Assembly: GCF_001942465.1 (NCBI RefSeq) | Contig: NZ_MKJY01000177.1 | Span: forward strand, 1 to 61,362 | Direction: 5' to 3' | Length of the DNA: 61,362 bases | From: Actinomadura sp. CNU-125 | Lineage (GTDB): Bacteria; Actinomycetota; Actinomycetes; Streptosporangiales; Streptosporangiaceae | Part shown: in pieces, positions 9,455-18,889 of the stretch | Position numbering within the stretch: position 1 is the first letter of the stretch | Layout: each line of letters opens with the position of its first letter | Notes under the pieces: generated by a model | The model's database searches: none | Told to the model about the DNA's origin: nothing | What the model saw: the letters and a program-made list of their open reading frames with translations, nothing else | Program-made: the position numbers and the translations under genes

Positions 9455-10522
9455 GTGAACCCGAACGCCCGCGCGTGGCGCGGTCTCATCGAGGAGTACC
9501 GCGACCGGCTCCCGGTGACGGAGAAGACGCCCGTCGTCACGCTGCTGGAGGGCGGCACGCCGCTCGTCCCGGCCCACCGGCTGTCCCAGCTGACCGGCTG
9601 CGAGGTGTACCTGAAGGTCGAGGGCGCGAACCCGACCGGCTCGTTCAAGGACCGCGGCATGACGGTCGCGATCAGCAAGGCGGCCGAGGAGGGCGCGAAG
9701 GCGGTGATCTGCGCGTCCACCGGCAACACCTCGGCGTCGGCGGCGGCGTACGCGGTGCGGGCCGGGATGACGTGCGCGGTGCTGGTGCCGCAGGGCAAGA
9801 TCGCGATGGGCAAGCTGGCGCAGGCGCTGGTGCACGGCGCGCGGCTGCTGCAGGTCGACGGCAACTTCGACGACTGCCTGGAACTCGCGCAGAAGCTCGC
9901 GGTGGACTACCCGGTCGCGCTCGTCAACTCGGTGAACAAGTACCGGCTGCAGGGGCAGAAGACGGCCGCGTTCGAGATCGTCGACGCGCTCGGCGACGCA
10001 CCGGACGTCCACTGCCTGCCGGTCGGGAACGCCGGCAACATCTCCGCCTACTGGATGGGCTACAAGGAGTACGCGGAGGACGGCGGGTCGTCGCGGCGGC
10101 CGCGGATGCTGGGCTTCCAGGCGAGCGGCGCCGCGCCGTTCGTCAAGGGCGAGCCGGTGCTGAAGCCGCAGACGATCGCGACGGCGATCCGGATCGGCAA
10201 CCCGGCGTCGTGGCAGCTGGCGATCAACGCGCGGGACGAGTCGGGCGGTGCGATCGACTCGGTCACCGACCGGCAGATCCTCGCCGCGTACCGGCTGCTG
10301 GCCCGCGAGGAGGGCGTGTTCGTCGAGCCGGCGTCGGCGGCGAGCGTCGCGGGACTGCTGCAGGCGACCGAGCAGGGCGGTGTCGAGCGCGGCTCGAAGG
10401 TCGTCTGCACGGTGACCGGAAACGGCCTCAAGGACCCCGACTGGGCGATCTCCGGGGCGCCCGCCCCGACGACCGTCAAGGTCGACGCGCACGCCGCCGC
10501 CTCCGCGCTTGGCCTGACCTAA
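9455..10522 (+). CDS. thrC: Threonine synthase
   Basis: ThrC converts O-phospho-L-homoserine to L-threonine with PLP. The 355-residue product is of the short actinobacterial type, with the PLP lysine in [10 protein letters not shown] (Lys65), the phosphate-binding loop [15 protein letters not shown] and the [13 protein letters not shown] block. The start at GTG 9455 is supported by AAGGAGAA at 9443-9450; an upstream ATG would add 15 residues with no family similarity. It is followed without a gap by thrB (TAA directly abutting ATG), so the last two steps of threonine synthesis are co-expressed. Confidence 0.95.
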   Translation: MNPNARAWRGLIEEYRDRLPVTEKTPVVTLLEGGTPLVPAHRLSQLTGCEVYLKVEGANPTGSFKDRGMTVAISKAAEEGAKAVICASTGNTSASAAAYAVRAGMTCAVLVPQGKIAMGKLAQALVHGARLLQVDGNFDDCLELAQKLAVDYPVALVNSVNKYRLQGQKTAAFEIVDALGDAPDVHCLPVGNAGNISAYWMGYKEYAEDGGSSRRPRMLGFQASGAAPFVKGEPVLKPQTIATAIRIGNPASWQLAINARDESGGAIDSVTDRQILAAYRLLAREEGVFVEPASAASVAGLLQATEQGGVERGSKVVCTVTGNGLKDPDWAISGAPAPTTVKVDAHAAASALGLT

Positions 10523-11461
10523 ATGGGCCGACCGCAGGGGCCGGTGTCGGTGCGGACGCCCGCGACCAGCGCGAACCTGGGGCCGGGCTTCGACTCGCTG
10601 GGTCTGGCGCTGACGCTGCACGACGACGTCGAGGTCGCGGTGATCGACGACGCGACGGTCATCGAGGTGGACGGCGAGGGCGCCGAGGTCGCGGACCGGG
10701 GCGAGCGGCACCTGATCGTGACGACGCTGCGGGCCGCGTTCGACCGGATCGCCGAACTCGGCGCGTCCGGACCCGGCCAGCCGAAGGGCGTCCGGCTGCG
10801 GTGCCGCAACCGGATCCCGCACAGCCGGGGCTTGGGGTCGTCGTCGGCCGCCATCATCGCCGGGCTCATCGCCGCGCGCGCGCTGCACCCGGACGGTTCC
10901 GTACTGGACGACGACGAGGTGCTGCGGCTCGCGACCGAGATCGAGGGGCATCCCGACAACGTCGCACCGTGTCTCGCCGGGGGACTGACCGTCGCGTGGA
11001 CGACACCGGACGGTCCGCGCCTCGTGCGGCTCGACCCCCGGATCGACCAGGTCGTGGCGTTCGTCCCCGAGCAACGCCTGGCCACCGAGCGCGCGCGCGG
11101 GCTGCTGCCCGAGACCGTCCCGCACGCCGACGCCGCGGCGAACGCCGGACGGGCCGCGCTGCTCGTCGCCGCGCTCACCGCGGGACTCGACGGCGTCCTG
11201 CTGGACGCGACGCAGGATCGGCTGCACCAGGATTACCGGGCACCCGCGATGCCGGATTCGGCGGCGCTCGTGGCGCGCTTGCGCGATGCCGGTGTGCCCG
11301 CCGTGATTTCTGGGGCCGGTCCTACTGTCCTGTCCTTCACAACTGCATCACAAGTTGATTCGATGGAGCTTCAACTGGGTAATGGGTGGCACGAACACCC
11401 GTTGCAGGTCGCGGACCGCGGCGCGCACGTCGTGGCCGGTGAACCGCCCGTCCGGCCCTGA
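10523..11461 (+). CDS. thrB: Homoserine kinase
   Basis: A 312-residue GHMP-family kinase that makes O-phosphohomoserine, the ThrC substrate. The N-terminus VSVRTPATSANLGPGFDSLGLAL and the ATP-binding motif PHSRGLGSSSAAIIAGL are diagnostic, and the C-terminal ISGAGPTVLSF is GHMP motif 3. The ATG begins immediately after the thrC TAA, with no room for its own leader, so expression depends on thrC translation. The last ~25 residues (GNGWHEHPLQVADRGAHVV) fit the family end. A 456-bp spacer separates it from rho. Confidence 0.95.
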   Translation: MGRPQGPVSVRTPATSANLGPGFDSLGLALTLHDDVEVAVIDDATVIEVDGEGAEVADRGERHLIVTTLRAAFDRIAELGASGPGQPKGVRLRCRNRIPHSRGLGSSSAAIIAGLIAARALHPDGSVLDDDEVLRLATEIEGHPDNVAPCLAGGLTVAWTTPDGPRLVRLDPRIDQVVAFVPEQRLATERARGLLPETVPHADAAANAGRAALLVAALTAGLDGVLLDATQDRLHQDYRAPAMPDSAALVARLRDAGVPAVISGAGPTVLSFTTASQVDSMELQLGNGWHEHPLQVADRGAHVVAGEPPVRP

Positions 11462-11917
11462 CCCCCGGCACCACCGGAGCGCGCTCGCGCACCGCTGCAT
11501 GCCGGTCCGGGATCCGGCGAGATCCACCGAGGTAAAATGCGAAGACATCGGCCTCTGGGGAATAGCAGTGCGCCCCGGTGATGTTAGGCTTAATGCCGCA
11601 CCAGATGCCCCGTTCGGGGCAGCGTGCTCGTCAGCCGCGCGTCGCCAGATCGGCCCTTCGGCCGTGTCGGTCCCGCGTACTAGGCTTCCCGAGACCGTGA
11701 CATCCCGATGTCAGGCATTCCAGCGAAACTTCGGACGTAGCGGGACCCGGGACACGCACGAGCGAACCGTCCCGACCACCATCTGGCTGTGCCCAGACAT
11801 CGCCGCTCGCGACCCCATCGCGTGCGGCGGAGCCCGACTCGGCGCCCCCGCCGGGCCGCACTACCGGGTTGACTGGCCGAACGCCGGCCGACACCCGCTC
11901 CCTGGGAAGGACCCTTA
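11462..11917 (+). promoter_or_regulatory. Long spacer with probable rho promoter and leader
   Basis: No credible gene was found in these 456 bp. They hold three -10-like hexamers on the plus strand: TAAAAT (11533-11538) and two TAGGCT boxes (11585-11590 and 11681-11686), the last with TTCGGC 18 bp upstream. A small hairpin CGGCC-CTTC-GGCCG-type element lies at 11651-11664. A long untranslated leader is common for rho, which is autoregulated in known bacteria; that it is so here is inference. Confidence 0.45.
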
Positions 11918-14048
11918 GTGAGCGAATCCAGCGAACTCCTGACGGACGCCTCCGGCGCGCCCGCGGCCGACGCCGTTCCGGCCGGTGCGGAGCCCGCCGC
12001 CACCCCCCGGCGCCGCCGGCAGGGCACCGGCCTGTCGGCCAAGGTGCTGCCCGAGCTGAAGCAGATCGCGTCCGAGCTCGGCATCACCGGCACGACCGGG
12101 ATGCGCAAGAGCCAGCTCATCGCCGCCATTCAGGAGAAGCAGGGCGGCGGCGACCAGGGGCAGGGCTCCGCGGGCGGCGAGCAGGGAGCCGCCGCCCCGG
12201 CCAAGACCGAGCGCCCCCGGCGCACCCGCGCCGCCAAGCGCGACGCGTCCGACGACGCGACGGCGCCCGCCGAGGCCGCCCCCGCGACCGGGCAGGCGCC
12301 CGCCGAGCAGGCCGACAAGCCGCAGCAGACCGCCGAGAAGGTCGAGAAGACCGACAAGGCGGAGCAGGCCGACAAGGTCGAGAAGGCGGAGAAGCCTGCC
12401 GACAAGCCGGACAAGTCCGCCGAGAAGTCCGAGCGTGCCGAGAAGCCCGAGCGCGCCGACAAGGGGGAGCGCGGCGGACGCGGAACGCGCGCGCCGCGTC
12501 CGACGGCCGGGCCGACCGGCAGAACCGCGACGGTGACGACGCCGAATCCCAGGGCGGCCGTGACCGCGGCGATCGGGGCGAGCGCGGCGACAACCGCGAC
12601 GGCGGCCAGGGCGGACGCGAGCGCGGCGACAACCGCGAGGGCGCGGCCGGCAGCGGCAGCGCGGCCGTGACCGCGACGGCCAGGGCCGTCAGCGGGACGG
12701 CGGCCGCGACCGCAACGACCGCGGCGACCGCGACAACCGCGGTGACCGTGACAACCGCGGTGACAACCGCGACGGCGGCCGGGACGGCCAGGGCGGCGGC
12801 GGCCGGCACGACGACGACGAGAGCGGCGGCCGGGGTCGGCGCGGCCGCCGGTTCCGCGAGCGCAACCGCGGCCGCGGCCGCGAGCGCTACGAGGAGCCGG
12901 TGCTCACCGAGGACGACGTCCTCATCCCGGTCGCGGGCATCCTCGACATCCTCGACAACTACGCGTTCGTCCGTACGACCGGCTACCTGCCCGGCCCGAA
13001 CGACGTGTACGTCTCGCTGTCGCAGGTCCGCAAGAACGGGCTGCGCAAGGGCGACGTCATCACCGGCGCGGTCCGGCAGGCCCGCGAGGGCGAGCGGCGC
13101 GAGAAGTTCAACGCGCTCGTCCGGCTCGACACCGTCAACGGGATGGAGCCGGAGCAGTCCAAGGGCCGCGTCGACTTCAGCAAGCTGACGCCCCTGTACC
13201 CGCAGGAGCGGCTGCGCCTGGAGTCCGACCCCGGCATCCTGACGACCCGGATCATCGACCTCGTGTCGCCGATCGGCAAGGGGCAGCGCGGCCTGATCGT
13301 GTCGCCGCCCAAGGCCGGCAAGACGATGGTGCTCCAGGCGATCGCCAACGCGATCACCAAGAACAACCCGGAGTGCCACCTGATGGTCGTCCTGGTGGAC
13401 GAGCGTCCGGAAGAGGTCACCGACATGCAGCGGACGGTGAAGGGCGAGGTCATCCACTCGACCTTCGACCGTCCCGCCGAGGACCACACCACGGTCGCCG
13501 AGCTGGCCATCGAGCGCGCCAAGCGCCTCGTCGAGCTGGGCCACGACGTCGTCGTGCTGCTCGACTCGATCACCCGGCTGGGCCGCGCCTACAACCTGGC
13601 GGCCCCGGCGTCCGGGCGGATCCTGTCCGGTGGTGTCGACTCGACCGCGCTGTACCCGCCGAAGCGCTTCTTCGGCGCCGCGCGCAACATCGAGAACGGC
13701 GGCTCGCTGACGATCCTCGCCACCGCCCTGGTCGAGACCGGGTCGCGGATGGACGAGGTCATCTTCGAGGAGTTCAAGGGCACCGGCAACATGGAGCTCA
13801 AGCTCAACCGGGGGCTCGCCGACAAGCGGATCTTCCCGGCGGTGGACGTCGACCAGTCCAGCACCCGCAAGGAAGAGATCCTCATGGCTCCCGAGGAGCT
13901 GCGGGTCGTCTGGCAGCTCCGCCGGGTGCTGCACGCCCTCGACACCCAGCAGGCGCTGGAACTCCTCATCGAGAAGATGAAGGAGACGAAGTCGAACGCC
14001 GAGTTCCTGATGCAGGTGCAGAAGACGACGGTCGCCGACGACCGCTGA
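11918..14048 (+). CDS. rho: Transcription termination factor Rho (frame broken twice)
   Basis: Rho is the hexameric RNA/DNA helicase that ends transcripts. The N-terminal segment from GTG 11918 has the Rho-N helical block (SAKVLPELKQIASELGI) and then an actinobacterial Lys/Glu/Ala-rich and Arg/Asp/Gly-rich insertion. The core from about 12890 has the RNA-binding fold (DILDNYAFVRTTGYLPGPNDVYVS), P-loop SPPKAGKTM, DERPEEVTDM, and LLDSITRLGRAYN. The frame moves from 2 to 1 near 12475-12500 and from 1 to 3 near 12640-12655, both in the repetitive insertion; the length 2131 is two short of a multiple of three. Each shift equals one lost base. Because Rho is normally essential in this phylum, sequence error is the likely cause. 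Restored length is about 710 residues. Confidence 0.88.
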
Positions 14049-14054
14049 GGTCAC

Positions 14055-14088
14055 GCGCGAGCGCGCACGCGAACGTGCACGCTCGCGC
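14055..14088 (+). terminator. rho terminator, first hairpin
   Basis: GCGCGAGCG-C-GCACG pairs with CGTGC-A-CGCTCGCGC around a CGAA tetraloop: 14 bp plus one C/A mismatch, starting 6 nt after the rho stop codon. No U tract follows. Confidence 0.7.
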
Positions 14089-14100
14089 ACGAACGTCCCC

Positions 14101-14136
14101 GTCGCCCCTGGCCCGGTTCGTCCGGCCGGGGGCGAC
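14101..14136 (+). terminator. rho terminator, second hairpin
   Basis: GTCGCCCC-TGGCC... pairs with ...GGCC-GGGGGCGAC around TTCGT, a long imperfect stem 12 nt beyond the first hairpin. Tandem stems downstream of rho may insulate the kinase gene that follows. Confidence 0.55.
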
Positions 14137-14216
14137 GTGCGTCCGGACGCCCGCGGCGCGACCCGGCGCGACCCGGCGCCGCGCAGCGCCGACGCCCCGC
14201 CATGGTGGGGTTAGCC

Positions 14217-14237
14217 CTACCTCGGGATTACAGGTAG
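14217..14237. promoter_or_regulatory. Inverted repeat upstream of the histidine kinase gene
   Basis: CTACCT-N9-AGGTAG is a perfect 6-bp dyad 70 bp before the kinase start. Just upstream lies GGTTAGCCCTACC, itself nearly palindromic. A binding site for the cognate response regulator is possible (autoregulation), but this is inference. Confidence 0.4.
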
Positions 14238-14307
14238 ACGTCATGGCGACCCGCCCCCCGGTCGACCACTCTTGAAGCGTAAGCATGAAGAGCCGTGGAG
14301 GGCTGAC

Positions 14308-15651
14308 ATGGGCGGGTTGACGACGGCGCCGGAAGGCGCCGTGCGGGGCGGCGATTCGAGACGGTCCGTGGTGCGGGCGTCCTGGCGGCCGCTGGACATG
14401 GTGCGTTCGTCGCTCACCTGGCGTTCGGCCGCCTACCAGCTCGTCGCCCTGATGGCGGGCACCGCCTGGTTCACGATCCTGGTCACCGGGGTCGCGCTGT
14501 CGACGGGCCTCGTCGTCATCTGGGTCGGGGTGCCGCTCGCGGCCCTGCTCCTCCTGCTGTGGCGGGCCGGCGCGATGTTCGAACGGCAGCTGATGAGGGG
14601 CGCCTTCGGCGTCACGATCCCGAGCCCCTACCGGCCGCTGCCGGAAGGCCACCTGCTCAAGAAGCTGAAGGGCATGGCGGTCGACCCCGCCACCTGGAAG
14701 GACTTCGGGTACTTCGCGCTCCTGTTCCCCGTCACGATCATCGAGTTCACCGTCTCGGCGACCCTCTGGTCGACGGCCGCGGTCCTCCTCGTCGCGCCCG
14801 TGGTCGTCGCGCTCGGCGAGGACATGCGCATCCAGCTCGGCGACTGGTTCACCTACCACCCGCAGAACATCCTCGACGCGGTGTTCGCCGTGCTGGCCGG
14901 CTGCGCCGTCCTCGTCCTCGCGATGTACGTGACGCGCGTGCTGGCGATCGGCCACGCCCTGTACGCGGTGTTCCTGCTGGGCCCGAACGCCTCCCAGACG
15001 GAGGCGCGGCGGCAGCAGGCCCGCGCGGACCGCCTCCAGGCCAGCCGCGCCCGCGGCGTGGACGCCGCCGAGTCGGAGCGCCGCCGCATCGAACGCGACC
15101 TGCACGACGGCGCCCAGCAGCGGCTGCTCGCCGTCGCGATGGACATCGGACGGGCCCGCGCCAAGCTCGAAGACGACCCGGAGGGCGCGCGGGCGCTGAT
15201 CGAGCAGGCGCACACGGGCACGAAGGAGGCCATCGCCGAGCTGCGCGACCTGGCCCGCGGCATCTACCCGGCGATCCTCACCGACCGCGGCCTCGACCCC
15301 GCACTGTCCGGGCTCGCCGCACGCGCGCCCGTCCCGGTCGAGGTGAACGTCGACCTGCCCGAGCGTCCCCCGGCCGCCGTGGAGAGCATCGCGTACTTCA
15401 TCGTCGCCGAGTCGCTCGCGAACATCGCGAAGTACGCCCGCGCCACGCGCGCGAGCGTCCGGGTGGAGCGCGAGGACGCCTGGGTCGTCGTCGAGATCAT
15501 CGACAACGGCGTCGGGGGCGCCGTCGCGTCCCCGGACGGCGGCCTGGCCGGCCTCGCCGACCGCGCCGCCACGATCGACGGAATGCTGATCGTCGACAGC
15601 CCGCCCGGCGGCCCGACGATCATCCGGGCCGACCTTCCCTGCACCTGGTAG
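14308..15651 (+). CDS. Sensor histidine kinase, DesK/NarX-like with HisKA_3 domain
   Basis: A 447-residue membrane kinase. The N-terminal half has about four transmembrane segments, including YQLVALMAGTAWFTILVTG, STGLVVIWVGVPLAALLLLLW, a pair near residues 130-170 and one around residues 190-215. The cytoplasmic part has the HisKA_3 dimerisation block with the phospho-accepting His in ERDLHDGAQQRL, and a HATPase_c domain with N box ESLANIAKYA and G box DNGVGG, then GGLAGLADR. The start ATG at 14308 has GGAGGG at 14297-14302. It lies 53 bp upstream of a NarL-type regulator and the two form a two-component system; the signal is unknown. Confidence 0.9.
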   Translation: MGGLTTAPEGAVRGGDSRRSVVRASWRPLDMVRSSLTWRSAAYQLVALMAGTAWFTILVTGVALSTGLVVIWVGVPLAALLLLLWRAGAMFERQLMRGAFGVTIPSPYRPLPEGHLLKKLKGMAVDPATWKDFGYFALLFPVTIIEFTVSATLWSTAAVLLVAPVVVALGEDMRIQLGDWFTYHPQNILDAVFAVLAGCAVLVLAMYVTRVLAIGHALYAVFLLGPNASQTEARRQQARADRLQASRARGVDAAESERRRIERDLHDGAQQRLLAVAMDIGRARAKLEDDPEGARALIEQAHTGTKEAIAELRDLARGIYPAILTDRGLDPALSGLAARAPVPVEVNVDLPERPPAAVESIAYFIVAESLANIAKYARATRASVRVEREDAWVVVEIIDNGVGGAVASPDGGLAGLADRAATIDGMLIVDSPPGGPTIIRADLPCTW

Positions 15652-15704
15652 CGCCTTCGCGGGCACGCGTCGTCCGCAGCCGGGACGGGCCCGATAATGG
15701 GGGG

Positions 15705-16358
15705 ATGCGGGTTGTGATCGCCGAGGATTCGGTGCTGCTGCGGGAGGGACTCGTCCGGCTGCTGGCCGACGCCGGGATCGAGACCGTCGCGACGGTCGGG
15801 GACGGTCCCGGGCTGATCGGCATCGTCGAGGAGCACGGCCCCGAGCTGGCGATCGTGGACGTGCGGATGCCGCCGTCGTTCACCGACGAGGGGCTGCGCG
15901 CCGCCCTGGCCGTCCGCGAGCGGTGGCCGGGGACGCCGATCCTGGTGCTGTCGCAGTACGTGGAGGAGCGGTACGCCACCGACCTGATCGGCGGCGGCGC
16001 GGAAGGCGTCGGCTACCTGCTGAAGGAGCGGGTCGCGGACGTCGCCGAGTTCATCGACGCGGTGCGCCGGATCGCGGCGGGCGGCACGGTCATCGACCCG
16101 GAGGTGATCGGGCAGCTGCTGGGCCGCCGCCGCGACGGGGACCCCATGGAGGGGCTCACCCCGCGCGAACGCGAGGTGCTCGGGCTGATGGCGCAGGGCC
16201 GCGCGAACGGCGCGATCGCGGCGGACCTGGTCGTCACCGAGGGGGCCGTGGAGAAGCACATCTCCAACATCTTCGCGAAGCTGCGCCTGCAGCCCGCGCA
16301 GGGCGAGCATCGGCGCGTCATGGCCGTCCTCACCTACCTGGGACGCGCCGGCGGCTGA
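15705..16358 (+). CDS. NarL/FixJ family response regulator
   Basis: A 217-residue regulator with an N-terminal receiver domain ([14 protein letters not shown], phospho-acceptor Asp in [18 protein letters not shown], Lys in GYLLKERV) and a C-terminal LuxR-type helix-turn-helix ([22 protein letters not shown], then [12 protein letters not shown]). It is the evident partner of the upstream kinase. The ATG at 15705 is preceded by GATAAT (15693-15698) with only 6 nt between, so a second, leaderless promoter may let it be made without the kinase. Confidence 0.92.
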   Translation: MRVVIAEDSVLLREGLVRLLADAGIETVATVGDGPGLIGIVEEHGPELAIVDVRMPPSFTDEGLRAALAVRERWPGTPILVLSQYVEERYATDLIGGGAEGVGYLLKERVADVAEFIDAVRRIAAGGTVIDPEVIGQLLGRRRDGDPMEGLTPREREVLGLMAQGRANGAIAADLVVTEGAVEKHISNIFAKLRLQPAQGEHRRVMAVLTYLGRAGG

Positions 16359-16571
16359 GGCGGTCGCGAGGGGTGCGCCGGCCGGCCGGGGCGCGGCGAG
16401 ATCGGGAATGCCCGGTGACCTCGGCACGTTCGGGTATCTGGCACACTTGGAGTGCAACCGCTGCGGTACCGGTTCGCGCCTCCCACATCTCCACGGCCCG
16501 TCGCTCCGAACGCGGCCGTGCGAAGTCGAAGGCGGGGGCGTCCGGCGACCGCCTCAAGCGAGGAGAAACTC

Positions 16572-16790
16572 ATGCAGGCCGACATTCACCCCGAGTACGT
16601 CGTCACGACCGTGACGTGCACGTGCGGCAACACCTTCGAGACGCGCAGCACCGCCCCGAACGGGGTCATCCACGCGGACGTGTGCTCGAACTGCCACCCG
16701 TTCTACACGGGCAAGCAGAAGATCCTCGACACCGGCGGCCGGGTGGCGCGCTTCGAGCAGCGCTTCGGCAAGAAGAAGGCCGACAAGTAG
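16572..16790 (+). CDS. rpmE: 50S ribosomal protein L31 (zinc-binding type)
   Basis: A 72-residue ribosomal protein beginning [20 protein letters not shown]. It keeps the C-x-C and C-x-x-C zinc ligands (CTC and CSNC), so it is the zinc-containing L31 rather than the zinc-free paralogue made under zinc limitation in actinobacteria. The ATG has AGGAGAAA 4 nt upstream. It is the first gene of a translation group (rpmE-prfA-prmC). The 213 bp upstream of it contain no other gene and presumably its promoter, which could not be pinned down. Confidence 0.96.
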   Translation: MQADIHPEYVVTTVTCTCGNTFETRSTAPNGVIHADVCSNCHPFYTGKQKILDTGGRVARFEQRFGKKKADK

Positions 16791-16906
16791 GACGAGCGCG
16801 CACCAGCGACCAGGGACGGTCCGGGGACCCGCGCGGTCCCCGGACGTCCGAAGCCTGCATCCGGAGGCCGCCAGGGGTCCCCGGGCCGGACCGGCCAGGA
16901 CACACC

Positions 16907-17971
16907 GTGAATCTCGACGATCTGATCAGCGAATACGCGGGCATCGAGGAGCGGCTCGCGGATCCGTCCGTGCACGCCGACCAAAACGTCGCGCGGCGGC
17001 TCGGCAAGCGCTACGCCGAGCTGAAGCCGATCGTCGAGACCTACCGCGACTTCACCGCCACCGAGGACGACCTGGCCGCCGCGCGGGAGCTCGCGGGCGA
17101 GGACGAGACGTTCGCCGCCGAGGCCACCGAGCTGGAGAAGCGCCGCGAGGACCTGGAGGAGCGGCTCCGCCGGCTGCTGGTGCCCCGCGACCCCAACGAC
17201 GGCAAGGACGTCATCCTGGAGGTCAAGGCCGGTGAGGGCGGCGAGGAGTCCGCGCTGTTCGCGGGCGACCTGCTGCGCATGTACCTCCGGTACGCCGAAC
17301 GGATCGGCTGGAAGACCGAGGTCCTGGACTCCCACCCCTCCGACCTGGGCGGCTACAAGGACGTCACGGTCGCGGTGAAGGCGAAGGGCTCCCAGGAAGA
17401 GGGAGTCTGGACGCGCCTGAAGTTCGAGGGCGGCGTCCACCGGGTGCAGCGGGTTCCCGCCACGGAATCGCAGGGACGGATCCACACCAGCGCGGTCGGT
17501 GTCCTGGTGACGCCCGAAGCCGAAGACGTGGACGTCCAGGTCGACCCGAACGACCTGCGGATCGACGTTTACCGTTCGTCCGGTCCGGGTGGGCAGAGCG
17601 TCAACACGACCGACTCGGCGGTGCGCATCACGCACGTGCCCACGGGCGTCGTGGTGTCGTGCCAGAACGAGAAGAGTCAGCTGCAGAACAAGGAGCAGGC
17701 GCTTCGCATCCTGCGTTCCCGCCTCCTGGCCATGGCGCAGGAAGAGGCGGACGCGGCGGCCGCGGCCGAACGCAAGAGCCAGGTCCGGACGGTCGACCGC
17801 TCGGAACGCGTCCGCACCTACAACTATCCGGAGAACCGGATCTCCGACCATCGCGTCGGGTACAAGGCGTACAACCTCGACCAAGTTCTGGACGGCGACC
17901 TGCACAACGTCACGCAGGCGCTCGTCGACGCCGACATGGAACGCCGACTGGCCGAAGCCCAGGAATCATGA
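16907..17971 (+). CDS. prfA: Peptide chain release factor 1
   Basis: RF1 recognises UAA and UAG and triggers peptide release. The 354-residue protein has the coiled N-terminal domain 1, the PxT-type decoding loop in [14 protein letters not shown] and the catalytic GGQ motif (residues 228-230) in [20 protein letters not shown]. The GTG at 16907 is the first start in a frame that aligns with the family ([16 protein letters not shown]). Its TGA overlaps the prmC ATG (ATGA). The neighbour PrmC methylates the Gln of this GGQ, so the overlap couples enzyme and substrate. Confidence 0.96.
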   Translation: MNLDDLISEYAGIEERLADPSVHADQNVARRLGKRYAELKPIVETYRDFTATEDDLAAARELAGEDETFAAEATELEKRREDLEERLRRLLVPRDPNDGKDVILEVKAGEGGEESALFAGDLLRMYLRYAERIGWKTEVLDSHPSDLGGYKDVTVAVKAKGSQEEGVWTRLKFEGGVHRVQRVPATESQGRIHTSAVGVLVTPEAEDVDVQVDPNDLRIDVYRSSGPGGQSVNTTDSAVRITHVPTGVVVSCQNEKSQLQNKEQALRILRSRLLAMAQEEADAAAAAERKSQVRTVDRSERVRTYNYPENRISDHRVGYKAYNLDQVLDGDLHNVTQALVDADMERRLAEAQES

Positions 17972-18828
17972 CGCTGCTGCTCGACGAGATCGCCAGGGCC
18001 ACCGCGCGGCTCGCCGAGGCGGGGGCCGCCTCCCCCCGCGCCGACGCCGAGGAACTCGCCGCGGCCGTCCACGACGTCAAGCGGTCCGAGCTGCACGGCG
18101 TCCCGGACGGCTCGTTCGACGCGCGGTTCTGGGAGTTCGTCGCGCGCCGCGAGGCCGGCGAGCCGCTCCAGCACATCACCGGGCGCGCGTTCTTCCGCTA
18201 CCTCGAACTGAAGGTCGGCCCGGGCGTGTTCGTGCCCCGCCCCGAGACCGAGGTGATGGTCGGCTGGGCGCTGGAGACGCTCCGCGACATGGACGTCCGC
18301 GACCCCCTCGTCGTCGACCTCGGCACCGGTTCCGCCGCCATCGCCCTGTCGATCGCGTTGGAGGCGCCCCGCGCGCGCGTGCACGCCGTCGAGAAGGACC
18401 CCACCGCGTTCGTCCACGCCACCCGCAACATCGAGGAACTGGACGAACGCGGCCGCGTCCGCCTCCACCTGGGCGACTTCGCGTCCGCGCTGCCCGAGCT
18501 GAACGGCACCGTCGACCTCGTCGTCAGCAACCCCCCGTACATCCCGATGAGCGAGTGGGAGTACGTCCCGCCGGACGTCCGCGACCACGACCCGGCCGCG
18601 GCCCTGTGGGGCGGCGGCGACGACGGCCTGGACGCCATGCGCGTCGTCGAACGCACCGCCCGCCGCCTGCTGCGCCCCGGCGGCCACGTCGCCGTCGAGC
18701 ACAGCGACCTGCAGGGCAACGCCGTCTACTGGACGTTCCCCGAGGAGAACGGCTGGCGCGACGTCCGCAACCGCCGCGACCTCACCGACCGGGACCGTTT
18801 CGTCACCGCCCGCATGATCTCCGACTGA
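17968..18828 (+). CDS. prmC: Release factor glutamine methyltransferase
   Basis: PrmC (HemK) transfers a methyl group from S-adenosylmethionine to the glutamine of the GGQ motif of release factors. The 286-residue product has an N-terminal helical domain, the SAM-binding motif [16 protein letters not shown] and the active-site N-P-P-Y motif at residues 188-191. The preceding [15 protein letters not shown] is also family-specific. It starts inside the prfA stop codon (ATGA overlap) and is followed by a strong hairpin. Confidence 0.95.
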   Translation: MTLLLDEIARATARLAEAGAASPRADAEELAAAVHDVKRSELHGVPDGSFDARFWEFVARREAGEPLQHITGRAFFRYLELKVGPGVFVPRPETEVMVGWALETLRDMDVRDPLVVDLGTGSAAIALSIALEAPRARVHAVEKDPTAFVHATRNIEELDERGRVRLHLGDFASALPELNGTVDLVVSNPPYIPMSEWEYVPPDVRDHDPAAALWGGGDDGLDAMRVVERTARRLLRPGGHVAVEHSDLQGNAVYWTFPEENGWRDVRNRRDLTDRDRFVTARMISD

Positions 18829-18830
18829 TA

Positions 18831-18876
18831 CCACGCCCCGGAGGACGGTGCGGCCCGACCGGGCCGCGGGGCGTGG
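18831..18876 (+). terminator. Terminator after prmC
   Basis: A two-part stem: CCACGCCCC (18831-18839) pairs with GGGGCGTGG (18868-18876), and an inner stem GCGGCCC (18850-18856) pairs with GGGCCGC (18861-18867). It starts 2 nt after the prmC stop and ends 13 nt before the next start codon, so the following gene needs its own promoter. Confidence 0.75.
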
Positions 18877-18889
18877 AAGACTTGGCGTC

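Noticed and set aside
11355..11918. A 187-codon frame overlapping thrB end and the rho leader
   Set aside because: It overlaps thrB out of frame, ends exactly at the rho start region and shows no domain; the region fits a leader better.
12475..12655. Programmed ribosomal frameshifting in rho
   Set aside because: No slippery heptamer or stimulatory structure was seen, two separate shifts would be needed, and similar one-base losses occur in many unrelated genes.
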